Source: a virus
IMG/VR virus record: IMGVR_UViG_3300036761_000560
Span: 1 to 24,446 of that record
Strand: one strand, 5' to 3'
Length of the DNA stretch: 24,446 nt
A program made the translations under genes and the position numbers. Positions within the stretch are counted from its first letter, which is position 1. Each line of letters begins with the position of its first letter. The notes under the pieces were generated by a model. The model saw only the letters and a program-made list of their open reading frames with translations, did not search any database and was not told the DNA's origin. This document shows, in pieces, positions 1 to 7,228 of this stretch.

Positions 1-566
1 GTTCCGTAGATAACTGGAGTGATTGAAATGGTATTATTCGGATCTGTAATTCCACACCCGACTGTCCAGTAGTTGATGACAGGATTTGGTCGCCAGTAAA
101 GTTTTAGCCAGTTACTCGATCCCCCTACCCCATGCCACATTGCGGCACCAGAAATCCAAAAAGGACCAAGTGGTTTGATAAATCCTACCATGCTAAGGTA
201 ACGAGTTGGGATGACGGGCCTACCATATGACTTGGCCCAGGTTGTTGGAATCGCAGTATCATTATGTCCAAATCCTGGAGTGCTCCAAAACTTAATGGTA
301 GGGTCATCGGTTGGCATTATTAGTTGTAAGACTCCATTGATTGCTATGGGACTATAATCAATGATGGTAAGACCAGCTCCCTCATTAAATTTAAACCAGC
401 AATATAAACTAATTATATTTGGTGGAGTATAAATGAGCTCACCAGCGGAGTGCTCTCGTGAACGATACTTAATCGGAGATGCTTCCAGAGGTGAGACGAC
501 ATCTGTTCGATACTTATCTGGAACAGCTTCCAATGGGGAATGTATTTTTGATCTATAACCTGTCAT
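1..566 (-). CDS. LamG/concanavalin-like lectin-fold tail protein (partial, runs off left edge)
   Basis: An ATG at 566-564 opens a frame with no stop to base 1, so the first 188 residues are visible and the C-terminus is missing. After a short repeated N-terminal stretch, residues about 46-70 read LYCWFKFNEGAGLTIIDYS, the signature of LamG/concanavalin-type jelly-roll domains (W-x-F-N-E-G-x-G then D-x-S). Trp and Tyr are frequent throughout. In phages such domains sit in tail fibres or adhesins and bind glycans, so a receptor-binding or virion-surface role is inferred. The start lies 2 bases after the TGA of the preceding gene and has no recognisable ribosome binding site, unlike most genes here, so it may depend on re-initiation. 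A GTA/ATG-rich stretch just upstream offers an alternative ATG at 578. Confidence 0.75.
   Translation of the reverse strand, partial: MTGYRSKIHSPLEAVPDKYRTDVVSPLEASPIKYRSREHSAGELIYTPPNIISLYCWFKFNEGAGLTIIDYSPIAINGVLQLIMPTDDPTIKFWSTPGFGHNDTAIPTTWAKSYGRPVIPTRYLSMVGFIKPLGPFWISGAAMWHGVGGSSNWLKLYWRPNPVINYWTVGCGITDPNNTISITPVIYG
438..557 (-). repeat. 15-residue tandem repeat at N-terminus of the lectin-like protein
   Basis: Residues about 4-43 of the left-edge protein contain about 2.6 copies of a 15-residue unit: YRSKIHSPLEAVPDK, then YRTDVVSPLEASPIK, then a degenerate YRSREHS start. The core SPLEAxPxKYR is nearly identical between copies. It could be a linker or a virion-attachment segment ahead of the lectin domain. 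Confidence 0.6.
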
Positions 567-568
567 AA

Positions 569-1126
569 TCAATACCATAGAACTTCGTAGCTGTCAACAA
601 ATTCACTCGCAGCATTATTTGTCCACTCCACCTTAACACTTGCTAAGGTTACTCCTGTTGTTGGATCAACGTAAAGTGTTTCATCCGTTATCACTATCCC
701 AGTAACCATCGAAGGTTTAGGAGCCGCTGCGGATAGCCAGATAACAATAGGAGACCAAGGTGATTGAATGAAGCCAATTCCGTAAGCTTTGACACGAAAT
801 TCGTATTCAGTGGAGAAGAGAAGGTCTCGGAAGGTAACTTCATTTGAAGAACTCCACCATTCACTCCAGTAGATTGTGGTACGTTTTCGAATGCCCCACA
901 CATAAATGGCTGCATCCTTAACCTTCGTACAGTGAGCCCAGATGTATGCGTCAAAGCCTTCAACTCCAGTCACCACCTTATCAATGATTGTTCGTTCGAG
1001 TTCCTTACCAGCAAGACCCGTCTGATCACGCCATTTATCGAGCCAGTTGTAAATGTCCTCAAAGAGAAGATTGGCAGTGGCCTCCGCCTGCTTGTCGAGC
1101 ATGACAACTTTGGCAACGGATTTCAT
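569..1126 (-). CDS. Fibronectin type III tail-associated protein
   Basis: 185 residues from ATG at 1126, which overlaps the TGA of the upstream gene as ATGA. A longer TTG start at 1177 is possible but has no ribosome binding site. The N-terminal 45 residues are helical (LDKWRDQTG). A first fibronectin III-like domain follows, recognised by STEYEFRVKAYG and the closing S-PWSP segment. A second begins near KPSMVTGIVITD and contains VKVEWTNN, then ends abruptly at SYEVLWY, about half-way through a normal domain. Fibronectin III domains are common in phage tail proteins and are thought to help surface binding. The abrupt end and the lack of a clear ribosome binding site suggest a broken or recombined fibre gene. 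The only SD-like GGAG upstream is buried in a hairpin. Confidence 0.6.
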   Translation of the reverse strand: MKSVAKVVMLDKQAEATANLLFEDIYNWLDKWRDQTGLAGKELERTIIDKVVTGVEGFDAYIWAHCTKVKDAAIYVWGIRKRTTIYWSEWWSSSNEVTFRDLLFSTEYEFRVKAYGIGFIQSPWSPIVIWLSAAAPKPSMVTGIVITDETLYVDPTTGVTLASVKVEWTNNAASEFVDSYEVLWY

Positions 1127-3441
1127 ATTGGAGGTGACTCCAATCTGGCCCATTGTACGAGAGAACGAAAACTCCAACGCTTCGTTGCTGTCATTCTGAG
1201 ACCAAGATAGGTGCCTTTGTAACCAAGGTCGGGAACGCCAAGTTCGGAACGTTTGTTAGTAGTGGAGTCAATCGTTTCGACAATGTTCTTTGTGCTGTCA
1301 ACAGTGTCAATGTAAGGTTCAATAGTGAGAGAGACATTCGTTGCTGTCAACTTCTTAGCCCATAGGATGAGTTTGGCAAAGTCTTTGCGAGATTCAGGGG
1401 TGTCGAAGTCGTCGTCAGCAGTCTGGATGATAGAGGTAATGTCGACACCAGCATCAGTATCTCCTGTGAAACAGTTGTAAGTGTGTCCTGTTGCAGCATG
1501 ACCAAGATGGATTGTGTTGACACCACTAACACGTGCAACGTAGCCACAGCGAGCATTCCAACCTGTAATTGTGAACCAAAATCGCTTCGGTACGTAGTAA
1601 GCGAGAATGAGAGTGGGGTAAGTGTCACCGGTTTGAGGAATACCAATAAGGATAAAGTTGTTGTAGTAGAGCATCCAACTCGTTCCGATGTAAGCAGAGG
1701 GGATGAGGTCGATGTAGTTCTTAACAGAGGTGCCACGGGCGATTGCGGAGTCACTAATGACCTCAAAAAACGACCCATTGAAGCTGATGACACCATTCGT
1801 GTCGAGGAAGTAGAATTCATTCTCACCAGCACAAACAGCGAGTGGACCGACACCACTATATATCCTGCTAACATTACGTGGAGAAATCGTAAGATCGTCA
1901 GAGTCAAACTTCCATATCGAGTCATTCTTGCCTACGTAAACGAAGTCCATAGCAGAGATGAGCCACTTTATCTCCGCACCGAAGTTAGGTTCGAGTTCAA
2001 AGAAGTCGAGGTGATCGTAAATGTCGATACTCTCCTCCTTCGACACCATGATTCCACATGGATACTGTGTGCCATCAAGATCGGTGAGGTTACCAATAAT
2101 CATACACTTGTCATGACGTGTAATCGCCTTCGGTGTGTAGGGGTAGCCCTCGACAGTGTCTTGAATGTCACCAAGACTGGCCTCTGCAATGTTGTCAGTG
2201 TATGTCGTTGTGGATGCAGCGTAGAGAATGGTAAGGAGACGCCATTCTGCTGACGTACCACCAAGACGATAAATCTTCTTAGAGGCAATGCGGGTTGAAC
2301 CAGGTATGGGGATGTTAGTGAGGTCAACCTGTTGTGCTGTCACCACCACCCCCGTTATTACAGAGGTGGAGATGTCAGCATAACTATCTCTCACATCAGA
2401 TATAACCGATGGATCACCCTCCCATCCATCGATGGTCACAAAGGTGACTCGATACCAGTATGTGCCAGTGAGGTTACCAGCGGCAACGTTGACAGCGGGA
2501 ATCGGACCGGTCTTCTCCAAGCGACAAAAGTCAAGGGTGGAAGAGACTGCGACGGTCGATGTCACACGAAGTCTTATCGCTGCAATACTACTCCAATTTG
2601 CCATTGCACCAACGTTGGTGAAGGCTATTTTACGTACCTTAAACTCGAAGGCAACGTTTGGAGCGGAGGTAACGTCCCAGTCAGCAAGGGTGTCGAGTTG
2701 GATGGTGTAGTATTTGGCAAAGCCGACGTCACCTAAGTCGAGGTAACAGTTGGTATAGGAAGCGTAAACACCTCGAATGAAGTAGATGGAGATGTAGTCG
2801 TAGGTAGAGGAGGTAGAACCGTCGGTGTGCAGGGTGAGATTAACCGGAGCAGTGAGGGTCTTTGTTGCTGTCATTGCAACGGCACCACTCGTAGTGAAGT
2901 CAATACATTGCGTGCCATAAATTTGATTGGCTTTGTTAGTTGTGGCGGTACCATTGACCATGCCAGCAGTCCAGGTTGTTGTGTCTTCGAAGTTCTCGAT
3001 GAGTTTGTAGTCTTTGGAGGAATCAATACCAATGGTGTAAGGGGTGTCACCGTAACGGTAAGCGACCATTTTGTTAACTTGATCACAGACGATGGCAGTG
3101 TCGTTGAATTGCATGATTCGACAGAGGGTGTTGGTGGAGAGGCCACTATAACGTTCTGTAAACACTCCAGCATCTCCTGTGTAGAGTTTGCCATTGGAGA
3201 CAGCGAGTTCGAGGTTGAGAGTGAGAGTGGGAGCGTAGTGGGCGATGCCAAAGACACCGCTCGAAGCGGGTAAGACAGTTGCGTTGTACTTCGCCCACCC
3301 TTCTCTCGTGTCGAGGGATGTCTTACGAGGGAGCATGTTTTGAACGAGTTTGACGATTCCAGGTTGAAGAGAGGTGGAGTCGTCGGATGAGTTCATACCG
3401 AGAATAATTTTAAGAGAGCGAGGGGCGGTTTTAGGTGGCAC
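1123..3441 (-). CDS. Large tail nozzle/stopper-like protein
   Basis: 772 residues from a GTG at 3441, preceded at good spacing by AAGGAGG, and overlapping the previous gene by 11 bases. The N-terminus (LQPGIVKLVQNMLPRKTSL, then REGWAKYN) matches the opening often seen in large beta-rich podovirus tail proteins near the nozzle or hub, where a list of parameters is followed by a 'genuine start' sequence and repeated short beta-strand blades. Residues about 320-360 (TGTYWYRVTFVTIDGWEGDPS) look like an Ig/fibronectin-type strand set. No enzymatic motif is visible. Position after two adaptor-like genes and before fibre-type domains supports a distal tail role. The family assignment is from style and context, not a specific motif. 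Confidence 0.6.
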   Translation of the reverse strand: MPPKTAPRSLKIILGMNSSDDSTSLQPGIVKLVQNMLPRKTSLDTREGWAKYNATVLPASSGVFGIAHYAPTLTLNLELAVSNGKLYTGDAGVFTERYSGLSTNTLCRIMQFNDTAIVCDQVNKMVAYRYGDTPYTIGIDSSKDYKLIENFEDTTTWTAGMVNGTATTNKANQIYGTQCIDFTTSGAVAMTATKTLTAPVNLTLHTDGSTSSTYDYISIYFIRGVYASYTNCYLDLGDVGFAKYYTIQLDTLADWDVTSAPNVAFEFKVRKIAFTNVGAMANWSSIAAIRLRVTSTVAVSSTLDFCRLEKTGPIPAVNVAAGNLTGTYWYRVTFVTIDGWEGDPSVISDVRDSYADISTSVITGVVVTAQQVDLTNIPIPGSTRIASKKIYRLGGTSAEWRLLTILYAASTTTYTDNIAEASLGDIQDTVEGYPYTPKAITRHDKCMIIGNLTDLDGTQYPCGIMVSKEESIDIYDHLDFFELEPNFGAEIKWLISAMDFVYVGKNDSIWKFDSDDLTISPRNVSRIYSGVGPLAVCAGENEFYFLDTNGVISFNGSFFEVISDSAIARGTSVKNYIDLIPSAYIGTSWMLYYNNFILIGIPQTGDTYPTLILAYYVPKRFWFTITGWNARCGYVARVSGVNTIHLGHAATGHTYNCFTGDTDAGVDITSIIQTADDDFDTPESRKDFAKLILWAKKLTATNVSLTIEPYIDTVDSTKNIVETIDSTTNKRSELGVPDLGYKGTYLGLRMTATKRWSFRSLVQWARLESPPI
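1127..1144 (-). other. Perfect hairpin abutting the fibronectin gene start
   Basis: On the minus strand ATTGGAG-TCAC-CTCCAAT forms a 7-bp stem with a 4-base loop, ending one base before the ATG at 1126. The only SD-like GGAG near that start lies in the stem. It could restrain independent initiation so that translation depends on ribosomes arriving from the upstream gene; this role is inferred. Confidence 0.4.
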
Positions 3442-4261
3442 CTTGCTGTCCTCCTTGTTCTATTTGTGGCATTGGCAACCCCACACCTGCTGCATACTCT
3501 TGATAGAAACCCATAGCGAGTTGTGAGTCACGATTCTTTATTGACCAGCGATAACAGATGTAAGGGATGAGGTAACGATGTTTGTTCTCTGCGAAGTTAG
3601 GAGAGGCAAGATCGGTATACAAACCACTATCCATCGCTGAGTAGAGCATTGTGTATGTGCCGACGCCGCCATAGATGGTGAGAGGCGTGTCGTAGAGGAT
3701 AGCAGTAGTGAGGGATGAAACGAGTTCTCGACAAATCCAAGTTACGGTGTGGTCAGTCTGCTTCGTTCCTAAGGTTGTTGGCCAAACCGGTTCGATGATG
3801 TCAGAGAGACCTCCTGTGAGACATTCATACATGTAACCATTGGCGACGGAGGGGGTGACGTAGGTGAAGGTGTGAAGACCAGAGGAAGGCCAAGTGTTGT
3901 AAGTAGTGGAAGCGTACCAAGGAGAGAGAGTGATGGGAGATTGAGAGTGGTAGTAGAAGAGAGGAACGCCAATGACTTTGTAAGTTCTTCCAACGTTCAT
4001 AGCTTCGATTAAGTCGAGGGGGGAACCGTTGTGGTTGAGAAAGTTCTTTGCAGCGAGGAAGTCCCAAGGACAGTTGTAAGTAGAGACATTATTCAAGACA
4101 GTGAGAGAGAGAGGTTTGGTGTAGATAGCTCCTTTTGTGCACATGTCTTTAATACCGTCGTTGATCCAGTTGTTAACATCATCAACAGATGCATAAGAAG
4201 CTGAGGCCGTCTTCTCAGCCATCAACGTACGTGCTTCGAGAATAATTTGTGATCGATTCAT
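3431..4261 (-). CDS. Adaptor-like tail/connector protein
   Basis: 276 residues, ATG at 4261 after AGGAGG. The N-terminus (ILEARTLMAEKTASASYASVDDVNNWINDGIKDMC) is the pattern of phage head-tail adaptor proteins: a short helical repeat in which a 'D-x-x-x-W-I-N-x-G' helix packs against a partner helix. The middle is Tyr/Ser/Thr-rich and probably beta, and the C-terminus returns to helix (YLIPYICYRWSIKNRDSQLAMGFYQEYAAG), as in adaptors that bind the portal ring. Together with the similar protein at 4971-5849 it probably forms the connector below the portal. Ends in a Gln/Gly-rich tail (EQGGQQGAT). Confidence 0.6.
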   Translation of the reverse strand: MNRSQIILEARTLMAEKTASASYASVDDVNNWINDGIKDMCTKGAIYTKPLSLTVLNNVSTYNCPWDFLAAKNFLNHNGSPLDLIEAMNVGRTYKVIGVPLFYYHSQSPITLSPWYASTTYNTWPSSGLHTFTYVTPSVANGYMYECLTGGLSDIIEPVWPTTLGTKQTDHTVTWICRELVSSLTTAILYDTPLTIYGGVGTYTMLYSAMDSGLYTDLASPNFAENKHRYLIPYICYRWSIKNRDSQLAMGFYQEYAAGVGLPMPQIEQGGQQGAT

Positions 4262-4295
4262 TCACACCTCCTGGTTCATAAGATGAGGCAGATAG

Positions 4296-4961
4296 TTATC
4301 TCATTAGTTTGTGGTACTTTTTAGCCAAGTGTCTAAAAACTGCAGGGTAATCTTTAAAGAATGAAGACCCTTCGAGATAATAGCCATACGTCTCAGAAAA
4401 CAACTCAGAGGCGTTATGTAAACTTACGTCTGACCGATTTTCTAATTGACTTAGTACTTCTTTTGACAGTTTATCATATGCATTCGTTAAAACTGCTCGA
4501 TCTTCAGGCTGCATCATGTAAAACATTTCATGTCCTACTTCGTGTGGAATAAGGTGAGGTGTTACTTGCGAAGGATCAACTCCAATTTTTGTCGACGTTC
4601 TCCAAAGAGGTGCGCCTGATCCGTGTTTGGACCAAATTGCTCCACTAGCTAAAGGGTGTGTCTTTGTATAAGATTCTTTTCCTATATCTTTATACGTACC
4701 AAGCATACCTACAGACTGTCTCACCTTCCTTGGAATTCGCATCGCTACTTCCTGCATCCATGCACCAAGTGAGGGTCCTCCTACTTTTGCTGCCAACTTT
4801 TCTAAACTGCTTGCAAGTGCTCCTTTGGATAATGCAAATGGTGTTGGTGTGATATAACTACTTATATCATACGGGTCAGGCATAATATACTTCAATCCTG
4901 GTACCTTCTCAGTCAAATCCATTAATTGTCGCTGTGTCTCTGATTGCTTAACGTATGACAT
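4296..4961 (-). CDS. HEVGH zinc metallopeptidase-like protein in the tail module
   Basis: 221 residues, ATG at 4961 preceded by GTAGGAGA. Residues 140-144 are HEVGH, the zinc-binding and catalytic motif of HExxH metallopeptidases, and residues 184-195 (ASELFSETYGYY) supply downstream glutamates of the gluzincin type; the E-x-F-x-E-x-Y/F pattern resembles the lethal-factor C-terminal-like (ATLF) group. No signal peptide or membrane segment is seen. It sits between two adaptor-like genes, so it could be a virion-borne protease acting on host surface proteins or on virion proteins. The gene looks more AT-rich than its neighbours (roughly 30-40% GC in sampled lines), consistent with a later insertion. 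Activity and target are unknown. Confidence 0.65.
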   Translation of the reverse strand: MSYVKQSETQRQLMDLTEKVPGLKYIMPDPYDISSYITPTPFALSKGALASSLEKLAAKVGGPSLGAWMQEVAMRIPRKVRQSVGMLGTYKDIGKESYTKTHPLASGAIWSKHGSGAPLWRTSTKIGVDPSQVTPHLIPHEVGHEMFYMMQPEDRAVLTNAYDKLSKEVLSQLENRSDVSLHNASELFSETYGYYLEGSSFFKDYPAVFRHLAKKYHKLMR

Positions 4962-4970
4962 ATCTATCTC

Positions 4971-5849
4971 CTACTCAATACTATCGTGCGAAGCCCAAAA
5001 CGTATCCGACACCGGTGCTGTCTCCCCTCCCATCTTATCCTTCACTCTATCCTCTCTCGATGCGAGTTGATAGTCTTCATCCTTCGTCGCATCAAGAATG
5101 GTTTGGTAAACCATAACTTGTTCAGACACTCTCTGCTCCCATCCCACCTTCGGTTCTAATGTTGCTTTCAAGCGATAACATTGTAAGAGAGCATGGTTTT
5201 CAACTAAGTCTTCTGGTAAGATAGGAGAGGTCGTAACGAGAAGAGGTGTGACCTTTCTCTTCCCATACCCTCTCAATGGGTAGGTATTGTCAGGTACGGG
5301 ATAGACCTCAACCTGAAGATTGCCATTCGAGTCATAACCAGCGTAGGCATAATAACAAGGCTCACCTGACATTGTTCTCGCTGGGTCGGCTTTGTTGAAG
5401 AACCATTGACTCTTCTTTACCAACGACACGTTGTAAGCAATGTCAAAGAGGAGTTTGAAGTCGCTGCTTAGAGAGTAGATGATTTTGAAAGTTGAGTATG
5501 TAGTTGCTGCCGTCAACACCAATCCTGTCCAATCTCTCAACACAATGTTAGGAGCAAAGTAAGAGGCGATTTCAAAGATGGAGTCAGAGTAATGCACCCT
5601 CATATGTCTCCCTACGAAGGATGGATCGAAGATTGCACCTCCACCTGGAGTCACCGTTCCATCTGCTGTGATCGTCACCGTACCTGTTGAGTATTGAGGA
5701 ATGGTGTGTGTCGTACGTACGACATTCAACATATTCCACTCCATCATGGCGAGTTGACGGTAGGAGTCTTGAATGGTTGACTCGATGAGAATGGGGTTGA
5801 GACCAGGTACAAACCTTAGGATGTTATTCTTCATCGATGACAGCGACAT
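4971..5849 (-). CDS. Adaptor/connector-like tail protein
   Basis: 292 residues. The ATG at 5849 has GGAGG seven bases upstream; the longer TTG frame from 5879 overlaps the previous gene and has no binding site, so the ATG was chosen. The N-terminus (SSMKNNILRFVPGLNPILIESTIQDSYRQLA) is a helical pair like that of adaptor proteins that dock on a portal. A beta-rich middle follows (VTITADGTVTPGG, DPSFVGRHMRVHY) with features of a small barrel, then a helical C-terminal region (ALLQCYRLKATLEPKVGWEQRV). The 'F-x-x-x-x-V-G-R/K-x-M-R' segment recurs in phage tail-completion proteins. A role in the head-tail connector is likely; the precise family is not certain. Confidence 0.6.
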   Translation of the reverse strand: MSLSSMKNNILRFVPGLNPILIESTIQDSYRQLAMMEWNMLNVVRTTHTIPQYSTGTVTITADGTVTPGGGAIFDPSFVGRHMRVHYSDSIFEIASYFAPNIVLRDWTGLVLTAATTYSTFKIIYSLSSDFKLLFDIAYNVSLVKKSQWFFNKADPARTMSGEPCYYAYAGYDSNGNLQVEVYPVPDNTYPLRGYGKRKVTPLLVTTSPILPEDLVENHALLQCYRLKATLEPKVGWEQRVSEQVMVYQTILDATKDEDYQLASREDRVKDKMGGETAPVSDTFWASHDSIE

Positions 5850-5862
5850 TTGCTTACCTCCA

Positions 5863-6264
5863 CTAAAGTAATAACCCAATCAACGAAGGAATGTCCTTCA
5901 ACACGTTTGGAAAGTATTGTTGGAGTGTTGTGACAACCAGAGAACCTAACATTCTAACTCGAAGACCAAGAGATGCACCGAGTTCAAAATCTGTCCATTG
6001 GGTCTTCGTAGCTAAGATATCCAATTCATCCATTGCCTTGACAGCTTGAAAAGGAAGTTTACCAATGTTCTCACCAAGTGACGCTCTTATAAAACCTGAG
6101 TTGAGAGACCAAGTAGAGAGAAAGTCTTTAGCAAGTTGACGAGATGCTTCTGCGTTCTTAATATCCCATTGACCCGTCTTTGCAATCCCTCCTCTTATGT
6201 AAGAACATCCTTGCGTCATTGTTATGGGAACAAGAAGTAATACGATAATAAGAAATTTTTTCAT
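5863..6264 (-). CDS. Small putative lipoprotein
   Basis: 133 residues, ATG at 6264 overlapping the upstream stop as ATGA and preceded by GGAG. The N-terminus is a classical signal peptide: MKK, a hydrophobic run to about residue 16, then MTQGC with Cys20 as the possible lipidated residue. The -3 residue is Thr rather than the usual Leu, so lipidation is plausible but not certain. The mature part is helical with no recognised domain. Phage lipoproteins of this size include outer-membrane spanins and superinfection-exclusion proteins. A spanin is less likely because the mature part is not proline-rich and no inner-membrane partner lies beside it. Confidence 0.55.
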   Translation of the reverse strand: MKKFLIIVLLLVPITMTQGCSYIRGGIAKTGQWDIKNAEASRQLAKDFLSTWSLNSGFIRASLGENIGKLPFQAVKAMDELDILATKTQWTDFELGASLGLRVRMLGSLVVTTLQQYFPNVLKDIPSLIGLLL

Positions 6265-6527
6265 CTAACGTCTCCTTTCATGTTAGTAGGGAGTACAAGT
6301 TTAGGTACGACAACTTGTTGTGGTTTGAAATCTTTCACCAAATCACGAGCGATTTCGAGTAAGCCATAACAGAGCACCTTGTCGTGAAGTGGACCATGAA
6401 TGTTGATTTCACCGTTTGGTGCGACGATGATTGTGAATGTGAGTCCCTCTGCACCTGGTGGCACACTTTTTAAACCTGCATTATTACTCATTCTAAGCTC
6501 CTTTCTTCTTCGTGCGTTTGCGCCCAT
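6261..6527 (-). CDS. Small conserved-looking protein of unknown function
   Basis: 88 residues from ATG at 6527, whose A and T overlap the upstream TAA (TAATG), with GGGAG upstream. An internal ATG at 6491 (MSNNAG) also has a good AAAGGAG, giving a 76-residue form without the very basic RRRKELR head; either start is possible. The body has a beta pair (LTFTIIVAPNGEINIHG) and one helix (KVLCYGLLEIARDLVKDF). No family is recognised. It is co-transcribed with the glycosyltransferases before and the lipoprotein after it. Confidence 0.6.
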   Translation of the reverse strand: MGANARRRKELRMSNNAGLKSVPPGAEGLTFTIIVAPNGEINIHGPLHDKVLCYGLLEIARDLVKDFKPQQVVVPKLVLPTNMKGDVR

Positions 6528-7228
6528 TACACTCTCCCAATGTCATGCAACCACTCATCAAAACGCTCCTTCGTCCTTCCCCAACCTGGTATCTCGTCTG
6601 CTTCTAACCAACCTTGTGGCTTTCTCCTAAACTGATCTTGTTTCGTTCTCTTGTAAGTAAAGTTATTAGAATGGTTGATGTGGATGGAAGGGTGTAGGGC
6701 AGTGTAAGTCTCTATACCACCACAACGATCTTTTACAGGCACACCCTTTGGTGGTGTGAAACCGAGTATTCGATCGTGACCACAACGTTCTTCCTGTGCG
6801 AGAGCGAGATGAAAGTGTTTGAGGAGTAAGTTACGATAAGCACACATGAGAGATTCGTCACTGTGATGGTAAGTGAATGCCTGTCCATCCTTGGCACTGA
6901 CAAACCACTTATTCGTATCGAAACAGAACACATCCTCCCTCGATGGTGTGATGTCAAAGTGAGAAGGATGGTAGAGGATGTCGTGTTCGACAAAGAAAAC
7001 TACATCCGTTGGACATTCCTCTAACCCTTTTATTGTTTGTTTGTAAATAGAGATAATACCACGAGGATGGTACATGACGAAGTTCTTACCAAAGTCGATT
7101 GGGTAGTGAGAGATGGAGACAATTGGAAACCCCCACTCTTTCATACATCGCTTGAGTTGATTGCGACACACCTGCAAGATGCGTTCCTCACAGCGATTAT
7201 CAGTGTAGTAGATCAATCCTTTACTCAC
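6527..7228 (-). CDS. Glycosyltransferase-like protein (stand-alone copy of fusion C-terminal domain)
   Basis: 233 residues, GTG at 7228 with GGAGG six bases upstream, overlapping the preceding gene by 8 bases. It aligns over its whole length with the C-terminal half of the two-domain enzyme at 7221-8837: LIYYTDNRC/LIYYTDSHC near the start, VFFVEHDILYHPSHF/VFLIEHDILYNPSHF in the middle, and ADEIPGWGRTKERFDE/ADEVPSWGKTRGRFDE at the end. The EHD triad (about residue 80) after four hydrophobic residues is placed like the metal-binding DxD of GT-A glycosyltransferases. A role in transferring a sugar is inferred from this and the neighbours. It is not a known family by motif alone. Confidence 0.6.
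   Translation of the reverse strand: MSKGLIYYTDNRCEERILQVCRNQLKRCMKEWGFPIVSISHYPIDFGKNFVMYHPRGIISIYKQTIKGLEECPTDVVFFVEHDILYHPSHFDITPSREDVFCFDTNKWFVSAKDGQAFTYHHSDESLMCAYRNLLLKHFHLALAQEERCGHDRILGFTPPKGVPVKDRCGGIETYTALHPSIHINHSNNFTYKRTKQDQFRRKPQGWLEADEIPGWGRTKERFDEWLHDIGRV

Noticed and set aside
569-1177. Programmed -1 frameshift joining nozzle, fibronectin and LamG genes
   Set aside because: No X-XXY-YYZ slippery sequence was found in the overlaps; ATGA overlap and re-initiation explain the layout more simply.
1483-2253. 256-codon plus-strand frame opposite the nozzle-like gene
   Set aside because: Cys/Val-rich translation without any domain pattern, opposite a well-supported gene with a proper binding site.
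5863-6264. Lipoprotein as an Rz1-type outer-membrane spanin
   Set aside because: Mature part is not Pro-rich, it is twice as long as typical and there is no inner-membrane spanin beside or within it.
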